A stretch of DNA of 64,000 nucleotides from Azospirillum sp. RU38E (GCF_900188385.1 NZ_FZOI01000009.1:62001-126000), one strand, 5' to 3'; shown: positions 25,458-35,055, counted from the stretch's first letter. The notes: a model not told the origin generated them from the sequence alone. Numbers and translations: made by a program.

Positions 25458-27242
25458 ATGACCGATAGCTATGTGACCGATCCATCCGCGCAAGATGCCG
25501 TGATAACGGAAAAGCCGCCCGAGGTGCCCCCCGGTACGGTCTGGCTGCATGTAAAATACGGCGCCGCCATGATCTGGCGGTACATCAAGGCGGACCCGCT
25601 GCTGGGCATCCCGTTGATTGCCTATCAGTTCTTTCAAAGCACCGCCACGGTGACAGTGCTGTTGAAAATGCAGCTGGGATTTTCGGCCATCGTCAATGCG
25701 CTGGCTGCCAAGAACGGGGCTGTCATTTCCGGGATTGTCCTGGAAATTCTTCTCTATGGCTTCGGGCTGGCGCTGCTCAACGTCATCGGCGCCTGGACGC
25801 GTCTGGCGCTGCGGATGCGGATGCGCAAGGTGCTGACGACCCGCCTGCTGGATGGCTGGATGGCGGGCAATCGCTTTTTCCATCTGGAGCGCCGCACCGA
25901 AATCGATTACCCGGAACAGCGTATCCAGGAAGATGTCTACACCTTTGTCGAGAAGGTGACGATCATCGGCGTGTCGGTCGTTGCCTCCATCTTCGGCGTC
26001 TTTCTCTATACGTCGGAGCTTTGGCGACTGTCCCCGCCCCTGGTTTTCGACCAGGTGGGTTTGACCGAGCCCATTCCCGGTCTGCTTGTTTACGTGGCCT
26101 TTGCCCTGGCCATCGGGATGACGTTTCTTGTCCACTGGGTGGGGCGCTTGCTGACGCGGGCGGAAGTCGTCCGCCAGCGGCTTGAAGCCCAGTTCCGCCT
26201 GGAAATGCAGTCGATCCGGGGCAATGGGGAATCCATTGCCTTCGCGCGCGCCGGCGGAATTGAACGCAAGCGTCTGGCCAACACGTTCCAGCTCATCATC
26301 CTCAATTGGCGTTCCTACACGCTCGCCAATATGCGGATCACGCTGGTAACCGGGTTGCCCGAGACCTTCATGTTCCTGTTTCCCTATCTGATCTGCATTC
26401 CCTTCGTGCTCGAAGATAAGATGCAGATCGGCGATATTCAGATCGTGATGGCGTCGTTCACTGCCGTCTATATGGGCATCAGCGCCATCGTGACGCAGTA
26501 TAGCGAACTGGCCATTCTGCGGTCTGCAGTCGCCCGTCTGCATCTGTTCGATCAATTGCTGACAATGCCGCTGGATAGCGGCATCCATGTTGAGGAGATC
26601 GCCGATGAACGGGTTGGCGTTCAGGGGCTGAAGGTTGCCTATCCCAATGGCGAACCGATGGTTTCCCTGGACAGGCTGGAGATTGCGCCGGGGCAGCGCT
26701 TGCTGGTTCAGGGCAAATCCGGGGCGGGGAAGAGCACCTTGCTGCGCAGTATTGCCGGCCTTTGGCCGTATGGTGCCGGCGATGTGCAGGTGCCGACCAA
26801 GGCGAAGATCGCCTTCCTGCCGCAGCGCAACTACATGCCCGATGGCACGCTGGCCAGCCTGATGTCCTATCCTGACGCACCGGAGGCGCATGGCGATGAC
26901 GATTATGTCGCTTTGCTTGGGGAATTCGGGTTGGGACGGCTGGCGCCACAGCTGCACTCTTATCAGCCGTGGAGCCGTATCCTCTCGCCGGGTGAGCAGC
27001 AGCGCGTGGCGGCAGCGCGGGCCATCCTGGCCCGGCCAGATTTTCTTTTTGTCGACGAAGCGACCAGCGCGCTCGACGCCCAGTTGGAGGAGAAGCTTTA
27101 CAAGGTGCTGGTCGAACGGCTGCCGGGGGCGGCGATCATCTCCGTCGCTCACCGGCAAAGTGTGGCCGTTTATCATGACCGCAGCCTGATCATTGAAAAT
27201 GGCGTGGCGATGGTGAAGCCGCTCCACCACGGTACGGCCTGA
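25458..27242 (+). CDS. SbmA/BacA-like ABC transporter with fused ATPase (YddA type)
   Basis: 594-residue inner-membrane protein. Residues ~35-370 form the membrane domain, with several hydrophobic segments and the segment RRTEIDYPEQRIQEDVYTFVEKV (145-167), which matches the D.PDQRI.eD pattern of the SbmA/BacA and ABC_membrane_2 group. Residues ~385-590 are an ABC ATPase: Walker A GKSGAGKST (419-427), signature LSPGEQQ (509-515) and Walker B LFVDEAT (530-536). SbmA and BacA relatives move peptides (microcin B17, NCR peptides) and vitamin B12; the fused form is YddA-like. Next to TldD/TldE and a TonB receptor, peptide movement across the inner membrane is the likely job. Confidence 0.9.
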   Translation: MTDSYVTDPSAQDAVITEKPPEVPPGTVWLHVKYGAAMIWRYIKADPLLGIPLIAYQFFQSTATVTVLLKMQLGFSAIVNALAAKNGAVISGIVLEILLYGFGLALLNVIGAWTRLALRMRMRKVLTTRLLDGWMAGNRFFHLERRTEIDYPEQRIQEDVYTFVEKVTIIGVSVVASIFGVFLYTSELWRLSPPLVFDQVGLTEPIPGLLVYVAFALAIGMTFLVHWVGRLLTRAEVVRQRLEAQFRLEMQSIRGNGESIAFARAGGIERKRLANTFQLIILNWRSYTLANMRITLVTGLPETFMFLFPYLICIPFVLEDKMQIGDIQIVMASFTAVYMGISAIVTQYSELAILRSAVARLHLFDQLLTMPLDSGIHVEEIADERVGVQGLKVAYPNGEPMVSLDRLEIAPGQRLLVQGKSGAGKSTLLRSIAGLWPYGAGDVQVPTKAKIAFLPQRNYMPDGTLASLMSYPDAPEAHGDDDYVALLGEFGLGRLAPQLHSYQPWSRILSPGEQQRVAAARAILARPDFLFVDEATSALDAQLEEKLYKVLVERLPGAAIISVAHRQSVAVYHDRSLIIENGVAMVKPLHHGTA

Positions 27243-27243
27243 A

Positions 27244-27285
27244 CAGGATGCGGGGGCCGCCCCTGGTGGCGGCCCCCGCATCCTG
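27244..27285 (+). terminator. Strong stem-loop after the ABC transporter gene
   Basis: An 18-bp perfect GC-rich stem (27244-27261 with 27268-27285) and 6-base loop CCTGGT start one base after the stop codon. There is no T run, so it may act as a terminator, an attenuator or a 3' RNA-stabilising hairpin ahead of the receptor gene. Confidence 0.55.
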
Positions 27286-27418
27286 GCGGAAAACATGAAA
27301 CAAACCGCAATCAGCACCCCGGATGAAGTTTTGTGACATTTCCGATGAGGGAATGGCAGCGATCATGCGTCTACCTTCCATCAGGGAGCGCATTGTCTTG
27401 CAGAAAACGGGGAGCTCT

Positions 27419-30238
27419 ATGGGTATCAAGAATGGGTACTGGCGTATGAAACCTTGGTTTGGCGTGAGCGCTTTCGCACTGGGAATGGCCTTTGCGGCAC
27501 AAACAGCGCACGCTGACGCCAAAGCCGGCAAAGCGTCGGAGGAACAGTTCGAAGGGCTGGCCGAAATTCTGGTGACCGCGCGCCGGACCTTGAACACGGA
27601 TATCCGCCGCAGTGAAGACGACATTCAGCCCTATGTCGTTTTCGGCTCGGAAGAGTTGGCCCAGAGTGGCGCGCAGAATGTCGAGGATTTTCTGCAATCG
27701 CGGCTGCCGATGAATACCGCGCAATCCACCCAGTCGCAGGCGGGTCCGCCTACCTCTGCCGCTGGTCGCCTGGATTTGCGCGGTTTGGGGGCGGATGAAA
27801 CGCTGGTGCTGGTGGATGGCCGCAGGCTTCCCAGCATCCCGACCGGGGACAGCTTCGGCCAGCCGAACATCAATGGTATCCCGATTTCCCAGATTGAGCG
27901 GATCGAGGTGCTGCCCACCACGGCAAGCGGAATTTATGGCGGCGGTGCCACGGGCGGCGTGATCAATGTCATCCTGAAGCGCAATTATTCCGGGCTGGAC
28001 ATCGAAGCCCGTTATAATAACGCGCTGGATTTTGCCGCCGGCCAGAGCTATTTCGCCGTCAATGGCGGCACGACGCTGGAAGATGGCCGCACCCGGATCA
28101 TGGGCGCGGTTTCCCACTCTCAATCCAGGACTTTGACAGCCAGCGACCGGAGCTTCTTCCGTCGCGGTGCCGAATTGCAGTTTCGCAATGATCCTGTGAA
28201 TTCCACCGCCCTGGTCGGCGGGCCGAATATCTGCGCCACGCTTGACGGCTTTGACTGCGCGACAGACGCACTGGCGCTGAAAAGCGGTGCCACGCTCAAT
28301 TCCGCCGTGACCAGCATTCCCGATGGCTATGCCGGCAACCCGGCCGCCCTGGCGGCGCAGGCAGGCAAGCTGATCTATAATCGCGCGGATTTGCCGATCT
28401 GGACCGGGCCCGATATCACCACCTACAATCTCAATGTCCGGCGCGAATTCAGCGACAGCGTGGAGATTTTTACCGATTTCTCCCGTGATGAATCCAGCAG
28501 CAAGAACATCACGCCGATCCAATATTCGCTGTATATCCCTGAAAGTGCGGCGGTCAATCCCTTCCAGCAGGATGTGCTGGCCTCACTGAATTTCCCCAAT
28601 GCCCTGACGCAGAGCCAGAAGACAGAGAACACACGCGTCAATGTTGGCGGGATCATCCGCCTGCCCTATCGCTGGAGTGCGGCGGTCGAATATGGCTGGC
28701 TGCGGAACACGGGTCGCAGCCTGAGCAATGTGGTGCTGGGGCCCGCGTCGGATGCCGCGGAAGAGCGGCTGCAGGCGGCGGTGTTCAGTGATCTTCGGGC
28801 CAATCCGATTGCGGATCCGGCTTCACTCTTCAATATTTTCAGCTCCTCCGGGCGTGACGCAGCAACGCTGCACACCGCTTCGCTGCGTCTGGGCGGCCCC
28901 ATCATCCGGCTGCCGGGTGGCGATCTGACGGCGACCACCTTGCTGGAACAACGCTGGGAGTCCACCGACGACAAGATCAATTCTTCATCCGTCGGTGGGG
29001 CGCCCCGCTATAATTGGTCGCCCGAAGCGCGGCAGAATGTCAAATCGGGCTATCTGGAACTGAATGCGCCGATCGTCAGCCCCTCCAGCGAGGTGCCGTT
29101 CGTGCGCGACCTCCAGCTGATGGGCTCGGTGCGTCACGATAATTATCAGACGCGCTATGCCGGCTATTCCATCCCCATCGCCAGCCCGACAGGACCGTTC
29201 CCGGACCAGCCGGGGGTCAAGACCGATCTGTCCTCCACCAACTATACGGTAGGCGCCAAATATGCGCCGATCGCCGATATTGCGGTGCGCGCCAGCTGGG
29301 GTAACGGTTTCCTGGCGCCAAAGCTGGGCAATATCCGTGCAGAGGCGCCGTCGGTGTTGAGCGGCCCGTTGATTTCTTTCCTCAACCTGCGCGACCCGGC
29401 CCGTGGCAATGCGCTTCTTCCGGGACCGTTGACGGTGCTGGGTGGTGGAAACCCGAACCTTCAACCGGAAGAGTCTGAAAGCTTCTCGGCAGGCGTCGTG
29501 CTGACGCCGCGTTTTCTATCCGGCTTCCGGGCCTCGGTTGACCTGACCTCCATCCGCAAAACCAACGAGGTGCAGAACCTTCCGATCTCCTTCTTCCTGG
29601 CCAATGAGGCGGTGGTGCCGGGGCGGATCATTCGCGGTGCCAATCTGCCGGGTGATGCCCCAGGCACGCCCGGCCCGATCACCGCGGTGGATACATCGGC
29701 GATCAACCTCGCCAGCTCCCGCATGAAGGCCATCGATATCAAGGCCGATTACAATTTCAAGGATTCCGACCTGGGTTCCTTCCGCGTTTATGCCGCCGCC
29801 ACCCACACGTTCGAACTCAGCTCCAGGGCGGCGCCGGGGCAGGCTTCCGTCGACCGGGCCGGCTTCTTTGAAGGGCCGCTGAAATGGCGCGCCAACCTTG
29901 GTGTCGATTGGCAGAACGGCCCCTGGGGTGCCGGCTGGAACACGCAGATCTATGGCAGCTATCGCGTCTGCATGTCGGTCCAGACCGCCTTCACCTGTGC
30001 GCAGTCGGAAGCCTGGCAGGGTGCCGCCAAGGTGCGCAGCCAGAATTACAGCGATATCTATGTGAACTACGGGTTCGAGGAAGGCTTGCTGGCGGATTCC
30101 GAAATCAAGCTGGGCATCCAGAATATCTTCAATCAGCGGCCGCCGACGGTGGCCTCCGGCGTGGACCAGACCGGATATTCCAGCTTCGGCGATCCGCGTA
30201 TGCAGCGCTTCACGCTAACCCTGCGCAAGCATTTTTAA
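27419..30238 (+). CDS. Large TonB-dependent receptor of the Tld/thioredoxin cluster
   Basis: 939-residue outer-membrane receptor. The signal peptide is at residues ~1-32 (hydrophobic FGVSAFALGMAFAA ending AHA). LAEILVTARR is the TonB-box region. The plug contains LDLRGLGADETLVLVDGRRLPS, INGIPISQIERIEVLPTTASGIYGGGATGGVINVILKRNYSG; the barrel ends LTLRKHF. It has no STN domain, although a FecI-like sigma gene lies upstream. GGGGAG precedes ATG 27419; in-frame ATGs at 27323 and 27365 would add residues before the signal peptide and are less likely. A thioredoxin, family member C and another thioredoxin follow. Its ligand is probably the compound handled by the cluster. Confidence 0.93.
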   Translation: MGIKNGYWRMKPWFGVSAFALGMAFAAQTAHADAKAGKASEEQFEGLAEILVTARRTLNTDIRRSEDDIQPYVVFGSEELAQSGAQNVEDFLQSRLPMNTAQSTQSQAGPPTSAAGRLDLRGLGADETLVLVDGRRLPSIPTGDSFGQPNINGIPISQIERIEVLPTTASGIYGGGATGGVINVILKRNYSGLDIEARYNNALDFAAGQSYFAVNGGTTLEDGRTRIMGAVSHSQSRTLTASDRSFFRRGAELQFRNDPVNSTALVGGPNICATLDGFDCATDALALKSGATLNSAVTSIPDGYAGNPAALAAQAGKLIYNRADLPIWTGPDITTYNLNVRREFSDSVEIFTDFSRDESSSKNITPIQYSLYIPESAAVNPFQQDVLASLNFPNALTQSQKTENTRVNVGGIIRLPYRWSAAVEYGWLRNTGRSLSNVVLGPASDAAEERLQAAVFSDLRANPIADPASLFNIFSSSGRDAATLHTASLRLGGPIIRLPGGDLTATTLLEQRWESTDDKINSSSVGGAPRYNWSPEARQNVKSGYLELNAPIVSPSSEVPFVRDLQLMGSVRHDNYQTRYAGYSIPIASPTGPFPDQPGVKTDLSSTNYTVGAKYAPIADIAVRASWGNGFLAPKLGNIRAEAPSVLSGPLISFLNLRDPARGNALLPGPLTVLGGGNPNLQPEESESFSAGVVLTPRFLSGFRASVDLTSIRKTNEVQNLPISFFLANEAVVPGRIIRGANLPGDAPGTPGPITAVDTSAINLASSRMKAIDIKADYNFKDSDLGSFRVYAAATHTFELSSRAAPGQASVDRAGFFEGPLKWRANLGVDWQNGPWGAGWNTQIYGSYRVCMSVQTAFTCAQSEAWQGAAKVRSQNYSDIYVNYGFEEGLLADSEIKLGIQNIFNQRPPTVASGVDQTGYSSFGDPRMQRFTLTLRKHF

Positions 30239-30320
30239 ACCGCAGATGGCGCCCGGTTACCAGCGACCGGGCGTCCGTATCAGCATTGTTCAACATCGCC
30301 TCTTTCGGGATGGGAAGCAT

Positions 30321-30643
<323 letters not shown>

Positions 30644-30647
<4 letters not shown>

Positions 30648-31597
30648 GCGGTGCTGACAGAATGCAAGCCTTTGGCGGCGATCCGGCGGTGAAGGCCCGA
30701 CTGCTGGAACGCGTGCGTGCCCCCTGGGCCGCGCGCACCCTGGTGCCGGATGCCAGCCTGAACTGGCGGCGCGATGGAACCCCGGATTCGTTGAGCGGCA
30801 CGCTGGGGGAGACCCAGGATCGCGCGGTGTTCACGGAGCGAACCGGCATTCCCGTCGATCTGGCCCTGCTATGCGAGACGCTCCTGGCCCCTGTTTTCAA
30901 GACAGTGGCCCCAGAGGATTCTGTCGGCGGGACAGCGCCGGTGCTGTCCTTCGGGATCGAATGGCTGGAGGCCATCCAGCCCGGTGCAGACCTGGGCATG
31001 GTGGTGCCCCGATTTGCCCTCCACTGCCTGGAAATGTTACTGCAGCCCGATTTTGCTTTGGCACCCTATATCAGCGCGGAATTCCGCGCGGTGGGATGTC
31101 AGATCGCGGCATTGTGGGATCGTGAACTGGCCGGTGAAACGATAGCACCGGCCGAGTGGCGCCGTGTCCGCAAGGCGGCCTTGGCCGCCAACGCCAACGA
31201 GGCCCCCGTTTGGGGCTATCGTGTGGCAACCTTATTGGAAGTCGTGGCCTGGCCCCTGCGGTCCATTGCCGGTGAGTTTGTCGCCGTCTTCGCCGCTTTT
31301 CTGTTCAACTGGCTGATGTTCCTTGAAACGGCACACATGACCGAGCAGGAGTGCCGTGACCGTGAGCATATGCTCATCGGCTGGCGCGCCCTGGCCATCG
31401 CGCCCCGTGATGAGGCGGGGAATATCGACGGTGACCCGCTGGAGCGTCTGCCCGAAGCGCAGCGCGTGATGTCCATGGAACACATCACCAGTACAATGGA
31501 ACGGATGATGGCGGTGAGAGAGGCCGCCCGCCCTGCGAAAGAACGGGTTGTCCTTGGCCTGACGGACACCCTCCTCGGCCTCATCCAACAGGCGTAA
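30644..31597 (+). CDS. Unknown protein, member C of a three-paralogue cluster family
   Basis: 317 residues, no recognised domain. Blocks shared with member B: AFGGDPAVKARLLERVR (9-25), GETQD (56-60), RTGIPVDLALLCETL (66-80), SFGIEWLEAI (102-111), EWRRVRKAAL (171-180) and LLEVVAWP (197-204). A hydrophobic stretch at ~206-228 (SIAGEFVAVFAAFLFNWLMF) could be a membrane-associating helix or a buried core. Translation is coupled to thioredoxin by an ATGA overlap. A third thioredoxin gene follows 106 nt later. Function unknown; co-occurrence with thioredoxins points to a thiol-linked or scaffold role. Confidence 0.78.
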
Positions 31598-31703
31598 CCC
31601 GCCCCCCAGCGCCCAAGGGACGCCAGTATGCAAGCCGGCCACCGCACAGAACATCGGTTGGATCACGGCCATTCTCTTTAAAAAAAATGAAGGAATAATC
31701 ACC

Positions 31704-32048
31704 ATGAGCGCAGAAGTCATTTCAGTATCGGATAATACCTACACGGTGGAGATTGCGCAGAGCGAGCAGCCCGTTCTGATCGATTTCTGGGCGCCATGGT
31801 GTGGGCCATGCATGGCCCTGCTTCCCACCATCGAAGCCCTGGCGGCGGTTTATGATGGCGAAATCAAAGTGGTGAAGGTCAATGCGGATGAATGCCCGCA
31901 ACTGGCCGACAAATTTGGGGTTCAAGGCATTCCCCACCTTGTGCTGGTGAAGGACGATAAAGCCATCACCCTGCGTGAACGCACCCGCACGCGGCTGGTC
32001 AGCGAGATCGATGGCGCGCTCGCCCGGATCATGCATCCAGGGGCGTGA
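31704..32048 (+). CDS. Thioredoxin (third of three)
   Basis: 114-residue cytoplasmic thioredoxin with WCGPC at residues 32-36 and the unusual cis-proline segment GIPHL. It is closest to the second thioredoxin (both have VLIDFWAPWCGPC), suggesting local duplication. GAAGGAAT lies before ATG 31704. It is the last gene of the cluster. Unlike the other two it is not followed by a family member; a structured repeat element and a terminator for the opposite operon come next. Confidence 0.94.
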   Translation: MSAEVISVSDNTYTVEIAQSEQPVLIDFWAPWCGPCMALLPTIEALAAVYDGEIKVVKVNADECPQLADKFGVQGIPHLVLVKDDKAITLRERTRTRLVSEIDGALARIMHPGA

Positions 32049-32075
32049 TTGTACCGGCGGGGTGGCGTTGTTATA

Positions 32076-32188
32076 CCAAGCCGCCTAAAGGTTGACCTTT
32101 AGGCGGCTTGGAGGCCGGCGACCGCCGGCCCGCCGCTTGGTAGCGGCGTGAGCCAAGGGCGCGGATGCGCCCGCCCGGCGACTGAGGG
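32076..32188. repeat. Multi-hairpin structured element, copy 1
   Basis: Four successive hairpins: 32076-32111 (16-bp stem, TTGA loop), 32113-32130 (GGCCGGCG-AC-CGCCGGCC), 32131-32148 (CGCCGC-TTGGTA-GCGGCG) and 32157-32172 (GGGCGC-GGAT-GCGCCC). A conserved tail GGCGACTGAGGG (32177-32188) follows. CTTGG at 32136-32140 can also pair with CCAAG at 32153-32157. A second copy is at 49353-49458, with different stem bases but intact pairing. It could be a small RNA or a mobile palindromic element; the strand is unknown. Confidence 0.6.
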
Positions 32189-32195
32189 AACAAAA

Positions 32196-32229
32196 AATCT
32201 CCCTGGATCGGTCACGATCAAGGGAGATT
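32196..32229 (-). terminator. Terminator of the leftward DUF4166 operon
   Basis: AATCTCCCT (32196-32204) pairs with AGGGAGATT (32221-32229), and GATCG/CGATC extends the stem over a GTCA loop. Read leftward, a run of six T residues follows. It lies 56 bases past the stop of the DUF4166 gene. Confidence 0.8.
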
Positions 32230-32284
32230 GGTATTACATCAGCGGCACGAGTGGCCGGCTTAATAAAGTGCAGGGACATTTGCA

Positions 32285-32872
32285 TCAAGGCGCTCCGTCA
32301 ATACGGGGCTTGTCTTGCTGGTCTTGTGCTCTCCCAAGCCGCCCACGATAATGGATCAGGCGCCCAAGCCACGGGAGATCGATGGGTATATCGAAGGTGA
32401 AGTCCCCATCCTTCTGCCCTTCAGCCACCCGACAGCGCGGCGCCAGCCAGGCGGGCATCGACATGCCCAGGAAACAACAGCCCACCACCGTCAGGTACAG
32501 GGCATCGGCAGTGGCCTCGATCCGGAAGATATTGGTGATCATGCCCATCTGTTCGATCAACAGACCGGTGTCAGCCCCCGTGCCTGCTGTCAGACGGCTG
32601 GCATAATGGCGCTTGCCGAAACGGCGGTGCCAATGTTCGGCGGTGGGTGTGCGATCGAAAATCACCGTAACCGGTACGTTGCGCCCCGCCTTGGGCAACC
32701 CCATCAGGGCGCAGATCAACCGGGGCAGCAGGCCCGGCATCACATCGACCTGGGCCAGGCCTGACAGTTCCAGGCGGCCTTCCCCATCATGAACATGGCG
32801 CACCGCGTCGGGCAGCCGGTCCATCGCGGGGCCCAGCAGGCGGCGGAAGACGGGCATATGTTGTGTGGTCAT
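32285..32872 (-). CDS. DUF4166 domain protein
   Basis: 195 residues. The opening VFRRLLGPAMDRLPDAVRHVHD and the body (VTVIFDRTPTAEHWHRRFGKRHYASRL... and ...VGCCFLGMSMPAWLAPRC) match the DUF4166 family, of unknown biochemical function, which often accompanies SDR-DoxX fusions and DUF2269 proteins. The same company is present here: its start is 3 nt after the DUF2269 stop, and it is the last gene of a four-gene leftward operon ended by the hairpin at 32196. No signal peptide; probably cytoplasmic. Confidence 0.8.
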   Translation of the reverse strand: MTTQHMPVFRRLLGPAMDRLPDAVRHVHDGEGRLELSGLAQVDVMPGLLPRLICALMGLPKAGRNVPVTVIFDRTPTAEHWHRRFGKRHYASRLTAGTGADTGLLIEQMGMITNIFRIEATADALYLTVVGCCFLGMSMPAWLAPRCRVAEGQKDGDFTFDIPIDLPWLGRLIHYRGRLGRAQDQQDKPRIDGAP

Positions 32873-32875
32873 GGC

Positions 32876-33346
32876 TCAGAACTCCGGCTTGGCGACCATC
32901 AGATAGAAGATGGCGAGCACGCCGATAAAGGCGGGCCATCCCAGGGCAAACCAAAGGGCGGCATAGCGGTGATAGAGCGGCGGCAGGCCGGTGCCAGCGG
33001 CCAGCGCCGCCTCCGCCATGTGCCGCATCCGGATTTGCAGCCAGACCACAGGCAGCCAGCAGCCCCCCACCAGCAGATAGAGCAGGATGGCCATCAGCAG
33101 CCAACCGCTATCCATCCTGTATCCTGCGAGAAGAGCCAGCCAGACGCCCGTTATCGGCTGCACGATGACGGCCGGTGTGGTGAACAGCCAGTCGGCCCAG
33201 ACGACATTGCGGTTCACGACGGCAGCGGCTGACAGGTTGCCGGATCGGTTGGCCATCCAGCCATGGAAAGCGGTGCCCAGGCCGGTGCCGAACAATAAGG
33301 TGGAACTAAGGATATGGACATATTTCAACAAGACATAGTCATCCAT
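32876..33346 (-). CDS. DUF2269 integral membrane protein
   Basis: 156 residues with about four membrane segments. YVLLKYVHILSSTLLFGTGLGTAFHGW at the N-terminus and WADWLFTTPAVIVQPITGVWLAL in the middle match DUF2269 (CopD-like/hemerythrin-like membrane group) with its conserved His residues. Its start overlaps the end of the SDR-DoxX gene by 8 bases. Biochemical role unknown; the genes around it suggest a membrane redox or cofactor-linked function. Confidence 0.82.
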   Translation of the reverse strand: MDDYVLLKYVHILSSTLLFGTGLGTAFHGWMANRSGNLSAAAVVNRNVVWADWLFTTPAVIVQPITGVWLALLAGYRMDSGWLLMAILLYLLVGGCWLPVVWLQIRMRHMAEAALAAGTGLPPLYHRYAALWFALGWPAFIGVLAIFYLMVAKPEF

Positions 33347-34640
33347 TGTCCGCCTCCATCGCCATCATGACCAGCGTGGCGCCGGCGACGACCAGATTTT
33401 TTGTGACCGCCCCGAACGGGTGTAACCACAAGTCGGGCAGGTAAAGGCTGATCAGGACGGTATAGCCGACCATCAGCACCAGCTGGGCGGCCCCCACCGC
33501 CACGGGCCACCAGCGGCAGAGCAGTGCCAGCCCCAGCGTCAGGTCCAGCAAGGCGCCCGTATAGAGAGCCACGCCGGCCGACAGGCCCGTCAACCCCAGC
33601 GGGGCCAGCAGCGCCTCGCTGTCAGATACCGGGTAGAGCCCCAGCGAGACGATGCCCGTCCAAATCCAAAGTGCCGCCAGCAACAGGCGCAGCGGCAGGG
33701 CCAGCGGCAGCAGCCGTGCCCGCCAGCGGTCCGCAATCATTGCCGGATGCTGGCCCAGCGCCGCCGGCAAGGCGCGTGCCGGGCGGCCCAGCAAATCACG
33801 CATCGGCCTGTCATCGCCGACATTGCCGGCCTTCAGCATGATCAGACTGTCCCGCGATGCCGGCCCCAACCCGAAACGGTCGCCCAGCGCCGCACCCAGC
33901 ATCAGCAAGGCGTGGGGCAGCGGCAGAAAGGGGGCCGGGCGAAGGTCCAGCCAGCTGCGCAGGGCCAGGGTAACCCCGTCCGTCGTCATCACCACCGGCC
34001 CGGCAAGGTCCAGCCGGCGGGCAAAGGGCTCCACGCGGTGCAACAGGTGGATGATGACGTCGATGACATCATCGACATGGATCGGTTGCAGCTTCCAGGT
34101 ACCGGGCCCTAACCGCAGGGGCAGTGGAGCAGCCGCAAGGGCGGCGAACATCTCCGTGCTGGCCCCGCCGCGCCCGATGATCAGTGACGGGCGCAGGATG
34201 GCCCAATTCATGCGCTGACCGGTGGGATCCAGGCTGGCCAGATGATCATCGGCCGCCTGTTTGCTGCGGTGATAGCGGCTGATCCCGGTTTCGTCGGCCC
34301 CCAGGGCTGAAAGCTGGATGACATGACGGACACCGGCGGCCAGACAGGCATCGAACAGGGCTTTGGCGCCCTGGTCATGCACGGCAGCAAAGCTGCCGGC
34401 CCCATCGCGGATAACGCCCGCCAGATTGATCACGGCGTCGATGCCGTTTAACCGGGCCTGCCAATCGGCCGCCTTGTCGCGGGCCAGGTCGCATGACATC
34501 GTGGCTGTTTCAGGAAAAAGGCGTTGCAGCCGGGCGGGATTGCGGCCGGCGACGATGACCATATCCTCCCCCTCCATCAGCCGGGCCAGCAGATGCCGGC
34601 CGACAAAGCCGCCGGCCCCAATGATCAGAATGCGCATCAC
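33339..34640 (-). CDS. SDR-type NAD(P)-dependent oxidoreductase fused to a DoxX-like membrane domain
   Basis: 433 residues. Residues 1-~290 are an atypical short-chain dehydrogenase/NmrA-like domain: ILIIGAGGFVGRHLLARL is the nucleotide-binding start, NLAGVIRDG and QLSALGADETGISRYHRSKQAADDHL the central part, and LRPSLIIGRGG and LQPIHVDDV the later motifs. Residues ~310-433 form a DoxX-like domain with four membrane helices. Such fusions are known and often sit with DUF2269 and DUF4166 genes. ATG 34637 directly after is an equivalent start. It overlaps the upstream small membrane protein by 4 nt and the downstream DUF2269 gene by 8. Confidence 0.85.
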   Translation of the reverse strand: MMRILIIGAGGFVGRHLLARLMEGEDMVIVAGRNPARLQRLFPETATMSCDLARDKAADWQARLNGIDAVINLAGVIRDGAGSFAAVHDQGAKALFDACLAAGVRHVIQLSALGADETGISRYHRSKQAADDHLASLDPTGQRMNWAILRPSLIIGRGGASTEMFAALAAAPLPLRLGPGTWKLQPIHVDDVIDVIIHLLHRVEPFARRLDLAGPVVMTTDGVTLALRSWLDLRPAPFLPLPHALLMLGAALGDRFGLGPASRDSLIMLKAGNVGDDRPMRDLLGRPARALPAALGQHPAMIADRWRARLLPLALPLRLLLAALWIWTGIVSLGLYPVSDSEALLAPLGLTGLSAGVALYTGALLDLTLGLALLCRWWPVAVGAAQLVLMVGYTVLISLYLPDLWLHPFGAVTKNLVVAGATLVMMAMEADNG

Positions 34641-34981
34641 ACCACCTCCCGCCGCAGCGGCAGGTCGTTGCCGCGCGGCGTGCGCGTCCAGATGGCATAG
34701 CCCATTCCCAGCAGTGCCAACATGATGCCGCCCAGGGCATAGAAGACCACATGGCGCAGGACACGCACCGCATCGCCGGTAAGATCGACGGCCGAGACTG
34801 CCAGCAGCGGCACCAGAATCACCATTGTCACCGACCAGATGGTCCAGAAGCGCGACCGTTGTTCAGTGCCGCAGAGATCACTCAGCAGCACCAGCAGCGG
34901 TCGCCACAAGGCCGCTGCGGCAATCGAGGACAGGGTCAGCGTGATGAACCAGCCCATCAGGGTCAGGGAAAGCGAGCCCAT
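34637..34981 (-). CDS. Small membrane protein of unknown function
   Basis: 114 residues with three hydrophobic segments (LMGWFITLTLSSIAAAAL, SRFWTIWSVTMVILVPLLAV, HVVFYALGGIMLALLGMGYAIW). No family recognised. ATG 34981 has GGAG 7 bases upstream; an upstream in-frame extension reads into the control region and lacks such a site. First gene of the four-gene leftward operon, about 48 bases downstream of a sigma-54-like promoter. Confidence 0.65.
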   Translation of the reverse strand: MGSLSLTLMGWFITLTLSSIAAAALWRPLLVLLSDLCGTEQRSRFWTIWSVTMVILVPLLAVSAVDLTGDAVRVLRHVVFYALGGIMLALLGMGYAIWTRTPRGNDLPLRREVV

Positions 34982-35039
34982 GGCAAATCTCCGTTCCGTC
35001 CGTATCGGCACCCCCGAAAGGGGCGCCCCGGCGCTTCTT

Positions 35040-35055
35040 TGCGATTGGCATGCCA
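35040..35055 (-). promoter_or_regulatory. Sigma-54-like (-24/-12) promoter
   Basis: Read leftward, TGGCATGCCAATCGCA matches the sigma-54 consensus TGGCACN5TTGCA at all but two positions, with the required GG and GC 10 bases apart. It points at the small-membrane-protein operon starting at 34981. The adjacent divergent operon encodes an NtrC-type sigma-54 activator. Confidence 0.55.

Noticed and set aside
25416-27317. Long minus-strand open frame (633 codons) opposite the ABC transporter gene.
   Set aside because: The + strand holds a complete ABC transporter with all motifs. The antisense translation is His/Gln/Arg-rich with no domain.
32076-32188. Structured element considered as an integron attC site.
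   Set aside because: It has several independent short hairpins with fixed loops, not one long imperfect palindrome with conserved ends, and no integrase or cassette array is present.
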